A stretch of 64,000 nucleotides of DNA from Ciona savignyi. Lineage: Eukaryota; Chordata; Ascidiacea; Phlebobranchia; Cionidae. Shown here piece by piece: positions 23,479-35,628 of this stretch. The notes beneath the pieces were generated by a model. The model ran no database searches. It was not told the DNA's origin and saw only the letters and a list, made by a program, of their open reading frames with translations. The stretch covers positions 6,030-70,029 of the forward strand of contig CH002893.1 of NCBI GenBank assembly GCA_000149265.1, in the 5' to 3' direction. The number at the start of each line of letters is the position of its first letter. Positions within the stretch are counted from its first letter, which is position 1. A program made the translations under genes and the position numbers.

Positions 23479-23650
23479 ATACTAAAAGAAGGGATAGAGG
23501 GAAACTGCTCACTAAAACTATGAAACTATTTTTAACCCTGCCCTTTAATCTCAACCCAGAACTAACCCTAACTTTAACCCCATGTTAAAACTAACTCTAA
23601 TGGCCTTACTTTAGTTTAGTGTGCAGTTTCCCTCCTTTTACTTTTCCTCG
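23479..23650. mobile_element. GGAGGGAAA-TIR MITE
   Basis: Diverged copy of the family described at 25003; left end CTAAAAGAAGGG, right end GTTTCCCTCCTTTTA. Confidence 0.6.
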
Positions 23651-23939
23651 GAAAAGTGACCAGAGCTCGGTTGTAAAGTTGAAAATATGTCGAATTCACG
23701 CCATACTTATTTCAATAACTTCGCCATCTTTTCGCAATACGTTGTTTTAGCTACTTTACAGCTCCCATTTCAACGAATACTTTCCTATTGTGAACCTAAA
23801 GTGTCCTTACAATGTTTCCCTTCCTCTGTGGCAATTGTTCCTACCGTCGTGTTTGAATTGGTACATGTTTTGCAATATTATGATGTGTTTTTACCTGAGA
23901 AATGTGTTCGTTGATCAAAATATACCTTTCTCCGTGATC

Positions 23940-24114
23940 GGGTTATTAAGCGGGTTAATGGGTTCTACTAAATTGAAGGAACATGTGAATCATATACAAC
24001 ACACTGCAATAGCTCTGGTAACCCGACGATGGGAGCGAGGTGATCTGACGATTGCCCGTGTGTTAACCCCCTTGGTTTTCCCATTCACGGGGATAAACAT
24101 GAATATCCTCTTCT
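23940..24114 (+). repeat. SINE-A copy, head truncated
   Basis: Body and tail well conserved. Confidence 0.7.
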
Positions 24115-24435
24115 AATTTGTCAAATATAAATTGGTGTCGGGTCGTTAGTTTTCCGTATCATTATACCCACTGTACACATATAGAGGTAAATAGCTTTAA
24201 GAGTTTTGTGGTGTGGTACAACAGCAAACCAGTCTTGCATAATTGGATCATAAAATACAAAAAAACACAACTCTTTGAGTAAACAGCTGTACTGAGCTTA
24301 CAGGTTTGTCAATGTTTAGAAATTTTTAAAAAGTTTAATTTCATTGCACACCTCGCCAGTATTACGAGGTCAATTTATAATTTAATCTTATGTCTAAATC
24401 AAGAGGTTAGATAGTTGCAATTAACATTTCTAAGG

Positions 24436-24601
24436 AAGGGGACTAAACGTAGGGAAACTGCACCCTAAAATGAAGATCACATTGATTAGAGTCAGTTTTA
24501 AACATGGAGTTGGAGTTAGGGTTAGTTCTGGGGTTAAGATGAGTGTTACAATTAGTTTTAGTGAACAGTTTTCCTTCTTCCCTCTTTTTAATATTGCCCC
24601 A
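24436..24601. mobile_element. GGAGGGAAA-TIR MITE, opposite orientation
   Basis: The interior reads as the reverse complement of the 25003 copy (GTTGGAGTTAGGGTTAG). Confidence 0.55.
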
Positions 24602-25002
24602 AGGGTAGGAAATATCCATGAGATAGAAAGAAAGAAATTTTATAACCAACAAATTTAATAATTCTTAAATTCAAGTTGAAAAAGCTTGCCTGGTCGTTCC
24701 CCGAATCGTTACACCCCATATATATACCTTAACTCATTAACCTAATCTGTCTATAATGTTAATGTTTAGAATGGGAATAAACTCATCCGAAAGCACAACT
24801 ATATTATCGTCAACGTTTTTTATCCCTAAAAAAATAATGAAAACTACAGTCAGCCGGTTAGTATAAGATTCCAATTCATTATAGCAAAATGTGTTTAAAA
24901 ACTAACGCTAGCTTTTTATTTTTGTACTGATTAAATTTCGAGGCGTATTGCAGGAGCAATTTGCGTATTCATGATGCAAACTGAAGATTCATTGATTCTT
25001 AC

Positions 25003-25211
25003 GGGGCAACGCTAAAAGGAGGGAAAGCGGGAAGGAGAAAATTGCATATTAAAATTACGGAAACTAATTTTAACCCATCCCTAAACACTAATCTCAACCC
25101 CAAGACTAACCCTAACTCTAGCCCCCGGTTTAAAACTAATCCTAATGTCATAATCTTTATTTTAGCATGCAGTTTCCCTCCTTCCCGCTTTCCCTCCTTT
25201 TAGTTTTCCCC
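25003..25211. mobile_element. GGAGGGAAA-TIR MITE, type copy
   Basis: Inverted ends of about 40 bp (GGGGCAACGCTAAAAGGAGG / CCTCCTTTTAGTTTTCCCC) enclose a CTAACCCTAAC-rich core. A perfect 8-bp duplication ATTCTTAC flanks it at 24995-25002 and 25212-25219. There is no coding capacity, so it is a non-autonomous DNA transposon; the 8-bp duplication fits hAT-like machinery. Confidence 0.8.
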
Positions 25212-25796
25212 ATTCTTACGTCATCTGAGAACCGGTAAGATCCGGTTTAGTCCGGAATACCTTATATGGATTTACCTCCCGCCTCTCTCGCATACATTAT
25301 GCAAAGCAAACCCACTGTTGAATAATAAATTAGACCAAAATCGGTGGAAAAGTCGCGGAAAATCCCGACGTAATGTAATTTCCACTCTTGTGATTACACA
25401 GGTAAAACTTCAAGGTTTTATTGCGTCATAAAATGCCAGTAAAGACGTTTCTTTCGATTCCGCGCTACCCTTATTTTGTGATTGATTTTCACCAGGCCAA
25501 ATATCCGAAAAATTCAATCTGTTCCTATATTGACAGCGGTACCAAATGGTTTCAAGTGCTACAAAAAAACTGGTAGGGAACGCAAACAAACAACATATAT
25601 ATTACTCTAGGATTTGTACATGTTACAAATAAAAAAAAACGTAATACTGCTTTGTAATAATTGCCTTTTAAATGAAACGCCGGAATCTTTAAGCATAATA
25701 TTGTTGTGTTTTTATATAACTGGAAAATATAGGTTAGTTGTTTCGATGACCTCATAATAAGTCTTGTGACGTCATTGTAAATGTGTAACGTCATAA

Positions 25797-26042
25797 TCAT
25801 TGGGTATCCGCCCCAGAATCCCGCTGTTCGTCCTTCGGTACGGCATCGTCCGCTTTTTGTACTTCCGCCTCTTCCGTCGGATTTTTGGCGGGCGCTCCGT
25901 CACCTCCATTTTCCGTGACGTCGCCGTTCTTTGCAGCTTCCGTGACGTCATTTCCGATATCTTCTTCCACTTTGGCGGCGTCGGGCGCGTCCGGTTTGGT
26001 TTGTTCCTTGGTTTCAACTTGTTTGGTATTCGAACAGCCCAT
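25797..26042 (-). CDS. Putative small acidic N-myristoylated protein
   Basis: An 81-residue frame starts MGCSNTKQVE. Gly2, Cys3 and Ser/Asn at 4-5 fit an N-myristoylation plus palmitoylation signal. The rest is Glu/Asp/Lys/Thr/Ala-rich, without hydrophobic stretches, and probably disordered (DVTEAAKNGDVTENGGDG). The composition is unlike the surrounding AT-rich DNA, and a polypyrimidine-AG acceptor (TCTTTTTTCAG) lies about 50 bp upstream on the same strand, consistent with a 5' UTR intron. By analogy with other acylated acidic proteins it could sit on the inner plasma membrane. I do not recognise a family. Overlapping frames on both strands are also open, so it could be a chance frame in GC-rich DNA. 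Confidence 0.45.
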   Translation of the reverse strand: MGCSNTKQVETKEQTKPDAPDAAKVEEDIGNDVTEAAKNGDVTENGGDGAPAKNPTEEAEVQKADDAVPKDEQRDSGADTQ

Positions 26043-26164
26043 TTTTACGCGATAAACTAACTTAATCAGGTCCTTGTAACTAATTGAAAACCTGAAAAAA
26101 GATTCTTCTAAAAATCTACATAAAAAAACTTATCAAATCCACCTTAAAATATCGTATTCAACCT

Positions 26165-26275
26165 TTTTTAACCGAGCTTAGTTTCGAATCCATGATGGAC
26201 CACTAATGTCGTTTTTGTATAGAAGTCGGTATTTTTATTGGTCGCGTTAATCATTCGGCCACACGACCGCAAGTC
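26165..26275 (-). repeat. SINE-B copy
   Basis: Minus strand reads GCGGTCGTGTGGCCGAATGA and ends in GGATTCGAAACTAAGC. Confidence 0.75.
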
Positions 26276-26726
26276 GTCAACCTTACTATTGTGCTTTGAT
26301 CACTTTAAAACGGTTGAGCAGATTAACTGTTGGCGGTTTGCCCAGGTGCCGTTTTACTGTCTAAACTTAAATCCACTTAAAAATTAATCCCGCTCAAGAG
26401 TATTTCCATTAAACCATTCGCTCGCGCCGCAAAGTAAACTTAAACTTTTTCGAAAATTAATTAAAGCGAGGACCGCGGTCTTTTCAAGCTTTTGAAATTT
26501 CATAGAATCTCGATTAAAAGCGCTTTAAAACCATAAGTGTTAAAACAGCATTTTCGTTTACCGATGTGAGCTTATATCAGTGTACTTTCGTGAAATCGCT
26601 TATAAAAACACGATCGGAGATACGATTTGTGTTTTGGCGACCGCCGCGCTAGCAACCGCTTGGTTTTCGTAAATACAACTGGAAAACGTTGATAATAGAT
26701 AAGTGGTCGGGTCATTGGGTAACGAA

Positions 26727-26941
26727 ATGGACAACACTAAAAGAAGGGAAAAGAGGGAAGGAGGGAAACTGCTCACTAAAACTATGGAAACTAATTTCAA
26801 CCCTTCCCTAAACACTAATCTCTACCCTAGAACTAACCATAACTCCAATTCCATGTTTAAAACTAATTTTTATGTCATAATCCTCATTTAAAGGTGCAGT
26901 TTCCCTCCTTCCCGCTTTCCCTCCCCTTTTAGTTTTCCCCC
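26727..26941. mobile_element. GGAGGGAAA-TIR MITE
   Basis: Both ends present (ACACTAAAAGAAGGGAAAAG and CTTTCCCTCCCCTTTTAG). Confidence 0.7.
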
Positions 26942-28524
26942 CATGAAATAGCTATCGGTTTTGAAATCTGGGGTTCATTGTTGATACTAAAATACGGTAA
27001 TTACGGAAACAAATATTAAATACGAACCAGGTCAAAAATTCTCCCTCAACTATTAGGGTGTTTGGTAATTAGTAACTATTTCTGCATTCTCGCCATTTAA
27101 AACTCAACGCTATAATGGTGGTTCAGGGTATATAGTTCCCTAAATTCACATTTCCGTATGTAAGAACTGCCCTTGGTTATTATGGATTAGAATTTAAAAA
27201 AAATAAGTTTGAATGCACGATTAAGACGACAACCCATCGAATCTCCCTTTTACATTCCAACAATTACGTTTTTATACCCGAAACATTTACATAAACGATA
27301 AGCTGCCTCATTTAAACGAATTTTGATATAACTGAGAATTCAACTTTTGATGTCCCTTTGCAGACATTCTGTAAATGCATTTGTGGATAAAGACTTCAAT
27401 TCTTATCTCATTAATACTAAACTGAATTTCAAATTCTGCCAACCGAATCCCGCCGCTAACGTCCAGTAGCTGTGGTGCCGCTCCTTTAGAAGTTTCAAGA
27501 GGTCGCTCAATCACTATAATTCTCTCTCAACTTGACTGTAATTTATAATTCGATCACCGGCGGCTCGATATCGAGTGCGAGCTGACCGCCCAAAGGTTGA
27601 CTCATAGACCTTTTAAATAGGAAAACTATGGCACCTTACGGTATTAAACAAAAAGCAACCTATTCCCACGGGTACATCGTGGCCGATTGAGTGTCAAAAG
27701 AGCATCCCTATCTCGCACCAGATTGCTTAAGTTCGGCTCCTTTTTCGCTGTGCAGAGTTTACGACGCCCGAATCGCGGGTCATGAATTTTTAATGGGTGC
27801 CGGTAAATTTCGCAGATGCGCAATGTTTGACGGATGAGAAATCGGACGAGATCGGACAGGACAATTTTAGCGTTGCTGTACAACTTAAGCGACACTTTAC
27901 AACTTTATCGAAAATGTAAAGTGGTTTGACAATTCTATGTTACCCCGCTTTGGATAATTTATTTCGTTCTTACGCCAACCTGAATAAATAGATAAGATAG
28001 ACAGGTTTTTTAACTCCATATTAATATATCAAATTCCAAAAATTAAATAATGTGACGCACTTAACCGAATTTCGTTTTTAAAATGTAGGTCAAAGATGTC
28101 GTTTGTTTAACTTTTCTTTTACCGATTTTCCGTTTTAAATATTAAATATGTCTTCTCGTGTCTGCTAGTTTACACCCTGTGTAAACAGTATGCAAAATTC
28201 AACGCATAAGTGTAGACATTTCCCAATACATACCGTCAAGCACAATCCAGCAACCATACACAGAAAAAAAAAACAAATGTTAATATCCGTTAACGCCCAA
28301 TTTCTACTAAAGTACACGTGTACGTGAACAAAACAAGTATAAATAGACAAATATACAACTCAGCAGTGGAAAAACTGTACACTCACGTTTAAATGTTTAA
28401 AATTGTACATTGCAATAATGACACACGCTATCCTGATAAACATTCAAAAAAGTGTCACCTTTTCACAGTACGCGTTCCATGCTCGAAATGCGACACAAAA
28501 CTGATCATATGCGTCACACGCACT

Positions 28525-28624
28525 NNNNNNNNNNNNNNNNNNNNNNNNNNNNNNNNNNNNNNNNNNNNNNNNNNNNNNNNNNNNNNNNNNNNNNNNNNNN
28601 NNNNNNNNNNNNNNNNNNNNNNNN
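28525..28624. other. Assembly gap (100 N)
   Basis: Gap replacing the left part of a MITE. Confidence 1.
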
Positions 28625-28694
28625 CTAATGCCATAATATTCATTTTAGTGTGCAGTTTCCCTCCTTCCCGCTTTTCCTCCTTTTAGTTTTCCCC
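28625..28694. mobile_element. GGAGGGAAA-TIR MITE, right end after gap
   Basis: TGCAGTTTCCCTCCTTCCCG through TTTTAGTTTTCCCC. Confidence 0.6.
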
Positions 28695-29193
28695 ACTTAA
28701 CCCATCGAAACCAGACCTGTGCACGGTTCAGGAAACAGAATTTGCTAAAGTATCGGCGAATCCAATCAGTTTAGATTTCGTCATTCCAAAACCAATTAGT
28801 TTCGAAGGAATAGCGACGGCGCAAAGTAAAATCGATTGCCGTAACGACGGTTTGGGCGGCCATGACTGATACGATTAGTCGAAAGCACTTACGACGTCTG
28901 TGTCCTATATACGAATTAGGTCACGTACAAGTCACCTGGAGTATATGATTTGAGTTGTAAGAATGATCTGTAAAAAATATGGACAACGAAATGTTTACAG
29001 TGAGTATAGAATACTTCTGATCTAACCATCTGTGTAACCGCGCCGCTTAAATGCCTCTTTGCGCCATATTAACGTAGTCTGAAATTTATTATAAATCTAA
29101 TTCTTATTATAATTCTAATATTAAATTTAATATAAAATTAACCCATTCGTCTCTGAACTTAACGATTAAATGCCGGTATACTACTATCTCGGT

Positions 29194-29370
29194 GGCAACA
29201 CTAAAAGGAGGAAAAGCGGGAACGGAAACTAATTTAAATTCAGCCCTAAACACTTATCTTAATCACATAACTAACCTTAACTCCAACCCCATGTTTAAAA
29301 CTGACTATAATGCCATAATGTTTATTTTAGTGTGCAGTTTCCCGTTTTTCATCCTTTTAGTTTTTCCCCT
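29194..29370. mobile_element. GGAGGGAAA-TIR MITE
   Basis: Complete but shortened copy with both inverted ends. Confidence 0.65.
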
Positions 29371-29865
29371 CTCTTGGTCGCTGAGACATTAGGGTTTGAT
29401 ATGCGGCATTTCGGTGAGCTTTCGTCAGTCGTAATTTAAGCAATTCCAATTTTACTACAGCGATGAAATCACCTCGAGTCGAGTTTTATGACCGCCGCTC
29501 TGAAACAACATTTGCTTTGTGCGTTCAACTGCTGAAAGAAACCGCCCACAAAAGCCCTGCTTCGTGTCTTCGCCGATACCGATCTGTACTGACAACCGAA
29601 TCGTATAGTTCCAAGGAGTGAAGCAATTACAAACAGAATCGTGGTTTAGTTGTCATCGTTACTTCTAAACAGAACGGGCGAGGCAAACCACAAAACCGTA
29701 AACTTATCAAGGTGGACCCACGCTGAGAGCTTATATTCCGCAGAAAAGTTGCAACACTTATATCAATATTGGTCCGACATAAAATCATTTCAATAACATG
29801 TTGTATGCGCAAACGCTGTAAAATTTTACAATTTACTGTCTTTTTTATGCTCGCTGACTTAATTA

Positions 29866-29966
29866 AAGTCGTGTGACCGAATGGTTAACGCGAGCGAAAC
29901 ATATACAGACTTACATACAAAAAAAAACACAATGAGCCCATCCTGGGTTCGAAATCAAAGCCGTTA
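29866..29966 (+). repeat. SINE-B copy
   Basis: GTCGTGTGACCGAATGGTTA through TGGGTTCGAAATC. Confidence 0.75.
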
Positions 29967-30479
29967 AACAAATCGCAGCATAGATAAATGTCCGGCACAC
30001 CTTTATAATATAAGCGCTTTGGTTATTCTGCACAAATATATCAATTTTAATTTGAAATGCGGTGTATGGTTTCTCTCCAATGTCGAAATTTGATTAGAGC
30101 ACTTGAGGTATTCACTCAAGACATGCCCCGCCTCTATGAAACATGACCTTCACTAGCTTGGCACAGATTCAAGGCCAAGAACATAATGGCGACGTAATCC
30201 GTCCCCTGCGTCGAAAGTCATGGCTACGCGACGGAAACAAACCAAAACAAAGACGGAATAACGACAGGACAATACGAAACAATGAAAACACGAAAACCTC
30301 AACAATGAAACGACGATAACCGCGAAATTACGAATTCGCCCTCCCACATTAGTTGGCAGTAGGTTCAATGCGATAATCAAGAAGATAAAACGACATATTG
30401 TTGTTGTTTGATAATAAAAGCGTTTCATAACCAGCTTTTATAACCAAATCAATTGAAATGAATGATGTTTTAAGGGTCA

Positions 30480-30640
30480 GCTTTAAAGGAGGTAAATACA
30501 GACAATGCTCACTTAAACCATGGAAACCAACCCCAACTCCGCCACAAACATAACTCTAGAACCAACACTAACCATAACCTCAGTCCTTGAACGTTCTTAC
30601 CTTCATTTTAATGTGCAGCCCAATTTATCTTTTCTTTCAC
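30480..30640. mobile_element. GGAGGGAAA-TIR MITE, strongly diverged
   Basis: AAAGGAGGTAAATAC and ACTAACCATAACC are recognisable. Confidence 0.4.
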
Positions 30641-30816
30641 TTTCAATTTGTTTAAACTGTCAAAGATATCGTCAGAAAACTTTCCATTTGTTTTAAACTG
30701 TTATAGAAACAGTCAGAAAAAACTTTTCGCATTCACATTCGCTTTACTATATATATATACATATCGACACTTTTCGACGACCGAATTAATACATTTAAGC
30801 GATTGCATATTTGTTG

Positions 30817-30988
30817 GGGTGCCGCTAAATACTACAGGACCGATTGGATCGCTATGGAAAGTAATTCTAACCTAACATTAATATCAAGTCTTTTGTAATT
30901 ACGAAGTATAATAAGCGATCCAATCGAATCAAGCGATCCATGCGATTCAAGCGCTCCAAGCGGTCCTGTAGTATTTAGAGGTACCGTC
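30817..30988. mobile_element. Small foldback MITE with CTAAATACTACAGGACCG ends
   Basis: Imperfect inverted ends (GGGTGCCGCTAAATACTACA / TGTAGTATTTAGAGGTACC) enclose GCGATCCAATC-type decamer repeats. TTTGTTG flanks both sides (30810-30816 and 30989-30995). Confidence 0.6.
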
Positions 30989-31128
30989 TTTGTTGTCCTA
31001 AATTGTCATTGAATTTCGTATTTGCTTTTGACGACATGAGAGTGGGAAAATGACAGGTAACTATAGTATCGAACAAGTTTACACTTTGCGTAAGTGAACG
31101 ACGCGTGTGTGCACAAATCGGCGTAGAC

Positions 31129-31481
31129 CAGTGATTACCAACCGCGGCTCCGAGGGCCGCATGCGGCTCCCAGCTAGCCTTCTTGCGGCTCTCATTGACC
31201 TTTGAAAATCCCCTAAAAATATTAGAATCTGATTCTAAAAATAAAAAATATATAATTAGTATTCTAAACTTACCCTTGCTTAGTTTGAAGGCTGGGAAAA
31301 GAGTTTTAACTTCATAGTTAAGATTAGAGGCAAAGAAAGTAGTGAATAGGCTGCTATTGTTACGTCACTGTTTTCTTACAGCAGTGTGTTTTTATGTTTT
31401 CAAGAGTGTTTTCATGCGGCTCCATGCGTATTCTAAAATTTGAAATTTGGCCCCGACACTAAAAAAGGTTGGGAACCACTG
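31129..31481. mobile_element. hAT MITE, CAGTGATTMCCAACC family
   Basis: Same family as 13278, with an extra internal GCATGCGGCTCC segment; the flanking duplication is imperfect (GTAGAC/GTAGAG). Confidence 0.7.
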
Positions 31482-31488
31482 GGTAGAG

Positions 31489-31704
31489 GGACAACACTAA
31501 AAGGAGGGAAGTCATAGGAGAAAAACTGCTTACTAAAACTATAAAAACTAATTCTAACCATGTCTATGGACACTACTTTTAACACTACCCGAAACAATAG
31601 TCTTAACCCAGAACTAACCTAACTCTAACCCCATGTTTTAAACTAATTAATAATGCTCTATTTTAGTGAGCAGTTTCCCTCCTTCCCTCCTTTTAGTTTT
31701 CTCC
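31489..31704. mobile_element. GGAGGGAAA-TIR MITE
   Basis: Abuts the right end of the preceding hAT MITE. Confidence 0.65.
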
Positions 31705-31969
31705 GCGTATAGCACGGTTCCCTTTTTCGGCTAGTGTTTAAATTTATATACTATATTTAAAATATAGTATACTAAATATTTTATAGGTAACCGCACAATT
31801 TTCTTCTAGGCTTACTTTAATAATTTTTTTTATAAACATTTATTGTAATTTGTTATTTTTCTAATAATTTCATTTGATGTAGGTTTGGCGCCTAAATACA
31901 CCTAAAGTAAATAATCGATTGGAAATTAGACGTGATTTATCTACTGTCGTTTTGCCGTTTTTCATTTTT

Positions 31970-32082
31970 TTTAACCGGGCTCCGTTTCGAATCCACGTTA
32001 GGCTTGACCCTAATACCTTTTCAGTATATAATTCGGTATATATATATGGGACGCGTTAACCATTCGACCACACGACCGTACA
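31970..32082 (-). repeat. SINE-B copy
   Basis: Minus strand ACGGTCGTGTGGTCGAATGG, then GGATTCGAAACGGAGCCCGG. Confidence 0.75.
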
Positions 32083-32537
32083 ATTCAAAATTTTATCAAA
32101 GATCCTGCTTCGTGTTTTTACCGTGGAAACAAAATAAACTAAACTAATTTAGGTTAGAGCAAAAAGCCAAGTAGAAAAATGCCGAAACCTTGACGGTGAA
32201 TCGATATTCTGCCCGCATGCTGTTCTAAATATGTTGAAACTTACTTACAAATGCATTCTCCGATTACCTATGCTTTACTAAAGCACTACTAAAGCCGGAA
32301 ATACTAAACAATGGAAATAAGGGAAATCTAATTCCTGACCAGTTCTAACGGGGCTGAGTTTAAAAATACTTGAATCACTTAATTTTGCTGAAAACTAGCC
32401 TTTTATAATAGTAGTTAGCTCCTTAATGGGGGTTACCTAATTTTTTTATTATCCTGCTGTTTTTAATTTTCACATCTTAATATTTCCACGTTTAACAATT
32501 ATACCCACTTTACTGGACTTCAAATCGCTCGTTTTTG

Positions 32538-32645
32538 TTTAGTTTAGTTTATTTTTTGCTCCTTCGTTACAATAAAGAAGAATAGCACAAGTATTTCAAG
32601 TTAAGAAGACAGGATAAAACGAAAGTACAATAGTTAAAACACGTA
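32538..32645 (-). repeat. Dispersed repeat with AAATAAACTAAACTAAAC end
   Basis: Same 3' end as at 577; body only weakly alike. Confidence 0.35.
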
Positions 32646-32756
32646 AGTCACAAAAATTAACATGGCCGTTAAAATACTACCTTGACTGGTTTAAACTTAG
32701 GCCGGCTATTTTACCTAAATACTGCTGTTTTCCGATCATACTGCAATAACACTAAT

Positions 32757-32946
32757 ACCGGGAAACAGAAGGGAAACTTCTCACTAAAACTATCAAAACT
32801 AATTCTGATCCTGCCCTAAACACTAATCTCAACCCCAGAACTAACCCCGACTTTAACCCCAATTTTAAAAATTCCTCTAATACTCTAATAATTATTTAAG
32901 TCTGCAGTTTCCCACCTTTCCTCTTTCCATCTTTTTAGTTTACCCC
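32757..32946. mobile_element. GGAGGGAAA-TIR MITE, diverged
   Basis: Core ACTAATCTCAACCCCAGAAC conserved; left end damaged. Confidence 0.55.
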
Positions 32947-33167
32947 CTACAGTTTGTATTTGACATATACTTTGACATATACTAAAATACTAAATTATGC
33001 ACATCAATTCCCATAATCACTTGCACAAACAAACATACCATTTTTATATCCTCCTTAATTTTCTCATATGTGCTTACACGCTTCTTAAGCATTCATTCAC
33101 CGTTTATATTGTCGTGCGATTTTGTTGAAAGTAGAATCAGGTATGTCGTTATGGTGGATTAAGATTG

Positions 33168-33367
33168 GGGTAAACTAAAAGGAGGGAAAAAGGAAAGAAA
33201 AAAAACTGCACATTCAAATAAATAACAGAGTATTATAGTTATTTTTAAAATTGGGGTTGGAGTTAAGGTTAGTTTTGGAGTTGATATTAGTATTTGGACC
33301 TAGGTTAGAAATAGTTTCCATAGTTTTAAAAAGCGGTTTCCCTCTTTTTCTTCTATTAGTGTTGCCC
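33168..33367. mobile_element. GGAGGGAAA-TIR MITE, opposite orientation
   Basis: GGGGTAAACTAAAAGGAGGG at the left; the interior is the reverse complement of the type copy. Confidence 0.6.
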
Positions 33368-33523
33368 CTTATTTATAGCTATGCACCCGCTCCCTGTAAA
33401 CTACCGCAGCTTTGGGATAGTCTCAATGGTCTACTGCATTCGTTATTTGCTGAAAAACATATTTTTTGATGGTTCCTCATTTCGTACAACGCTTTATTTA
33501 GAAAAAAAAACACTTTTTGATTT

Positions 33524-33528
<5 letters not shown>

Positions 33529-33564
<36 letters not shown>

Positions 33565-33642
33565 TTTCGGCCGAGGGCAAAAAAGTGATATATATATATA
33601 GATATATATATATGCGTATCGGCCGAGGGCAAAAAAGTGAGG
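33529..33642. repeat. (TA)n array with a duplicated GC-rich insert
   Basis: Two copies of TCGGCCGAGGGCAAAAAAGT (33567 and 33620 regions) separated by TA repeats. Confidence 0.85.
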
Positions 33643-33746
33643 TAACTGCTGGTCAATGACCAAAAAGCTGCTCGATTGAATGCCATGAATATTTTCAGAT
33701 TTAATTGTTATTTCAAAACTACATTTACGTTTAATCAAATACCAGC

Positions 33747-34040
33747 AACACTAAAAAGAGTGAGGGAAACTGCTCACTAAAACTATACAAATCAACCTTA
33801 ACCTGGACCTATAATAGTTTTGTGAAACTTAGCGCCAATTGGCGAAGCTCAAAATCGTTTATTTTCCGTAACTGATTTAAGGTTAGTAGAGGAAACGAGG
33901 GAATAAGGCAGGAAACTGCACACTTAGATAAAGTTTAGGACATTATAATTAGTTTTAAACATGATGTTAAGGTCGGGGTTACTTCTGGGGTCGAGATTAG
34001 TGTTTAGAGCAAGGTTACAAAGATTCATTACCCCTTCTTG
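33747..34040. mobile_element. Two partial GGAGGGAAA-TIR MITEs
   Basis: A left-end fragment (33747-33815) is followed by an inverted copy (33885-34040). Confidence 0.45.
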
Positions 34041-35628
34041 TAGAATGTAGATGACAGAGCCATAATCCTTGCCTGTCAAACCTTTGACGAAAATAACGAA
34101 AAAAACGGACAAAAACAATGTTTCCCATTTTTCCAAATGGGACCTATAAATAGTCTGTGATCGCCCACGTGACAAACAGAGGACTGATTCATGACGTCAC
34201 TTTGGCGTTGTCTCATATTACAAACGTGGTTACGTACATAACGTAAAACCTGTATTTTCAGCGACACGAAAGTTCTATTTACCAAGCCTTCCCTTAAAAA
34301 GCGTTGTTCTATTAGAGGGTGGTGTGCTATTTTTCGACTAGTTGGTCGGAATTTTTGGGAGATAAATTTATTAATGAAAAGAAAAAACACACTTACTGGT
34401 AAACAATAAAAAATTCAATAATACAAGTTCAATGGTGAAAATTAAGTGTCATGTCTATTAGATTAGTGGCGTTCTATTTAAAGGGTGGCGCTCTATTTTT
34501 TTTACCCATCCCTTTATAGTGGCGTTTATACAGGGGTTTTACAGTATAAACAGAAAGCTTAAATCAAAATTAAAAATGTACCAACACCCCGTAAAACAGG
34601 GATGGGCAACTTCTGTAACCGGTGGGCCAGATGTAGGAAAATAAAGTTCTTAGTGGGCCGGATAATTATATAAATGGTATTCAATATCTTAATTACAGGG
34701 TAGGGTTAGATACAGTCCGCGCGCAAAATCCCTTCACAAGCCGTATATTGCCTATGCCTGCCGTAAAAGGTCCAGCGATTTCAGACTTTCAACATTCCAG
34801 GTTAAAAACATCATTTGGCCCACCGGTACAAAAAATGTAAAGGTAAAAACTTAAACGAAAGCTATTGCATCTCAAGCATCGGTATAGGACGACAAATCCA
34901 AACTTATATTTTAACTGTACTTATATATGTGGCGATTATTTTTAGCCAATGCTTGAATGCGCACACACTATAACACATGTTCAATTTTGCGGAAATCGCT
35001 TTTGTGACGTCACAGGGAAGAAATGTCTGATGATACATATGAATAAGGCGTGACGGGTGGGGTGCTGGTAAGAATAAATTTAGCTTTATGTGCTTTCTTC
35101 TGAAAGTATTTTAAAGTTTTCAATCCGTTTTCAAAGAAAACTTGATAGGTTGCTCAATTTTCTTACAGTTGTGAATAATATATTGTTTTGTAGCGTTGTG
35201 TAATCGTATTTTACTTATGTCAATCATCAGATTGTTTAAATAGGGTTTACGTTTTATAGCAGGACTGGTTTTACAGCAGCCGTTTGCGGTTTCGTGTGTT
35301 GTAATAGTGAAATTTGCTATTCAATTTTTAAGCAAAATATCGGAAAGAAAAAACAGCGGCTTAAATTAAAGCCTTTTTCAGTAAGTTATTGTTTTGAATC
35401 AAGCACTATTCTAGCACACTTATTTGATTTTTAACAATCGTACACAAATAGAATTAGTTTTCTATTTGATCTGTGAGTGCTGTATATGGTAGGTCTTTTT
35501 TCAATATATGTGAAAATGTACTAATTCAATTTACTAACCTTATTTTAACACATTTGCTCATATTAATCTAACACATAAAATAGGTGGTATATTCTAGTTA
35601 ACCTGTATTTCGTTTTTTTTTCTTTTTT

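Larger units (their letters stand above)
23011..25796. other. Repeat-rich intergenic region
   Basis: Contains MITEs and SINE fragments listed separately; no exon is recognised. Confidence 0.5.
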
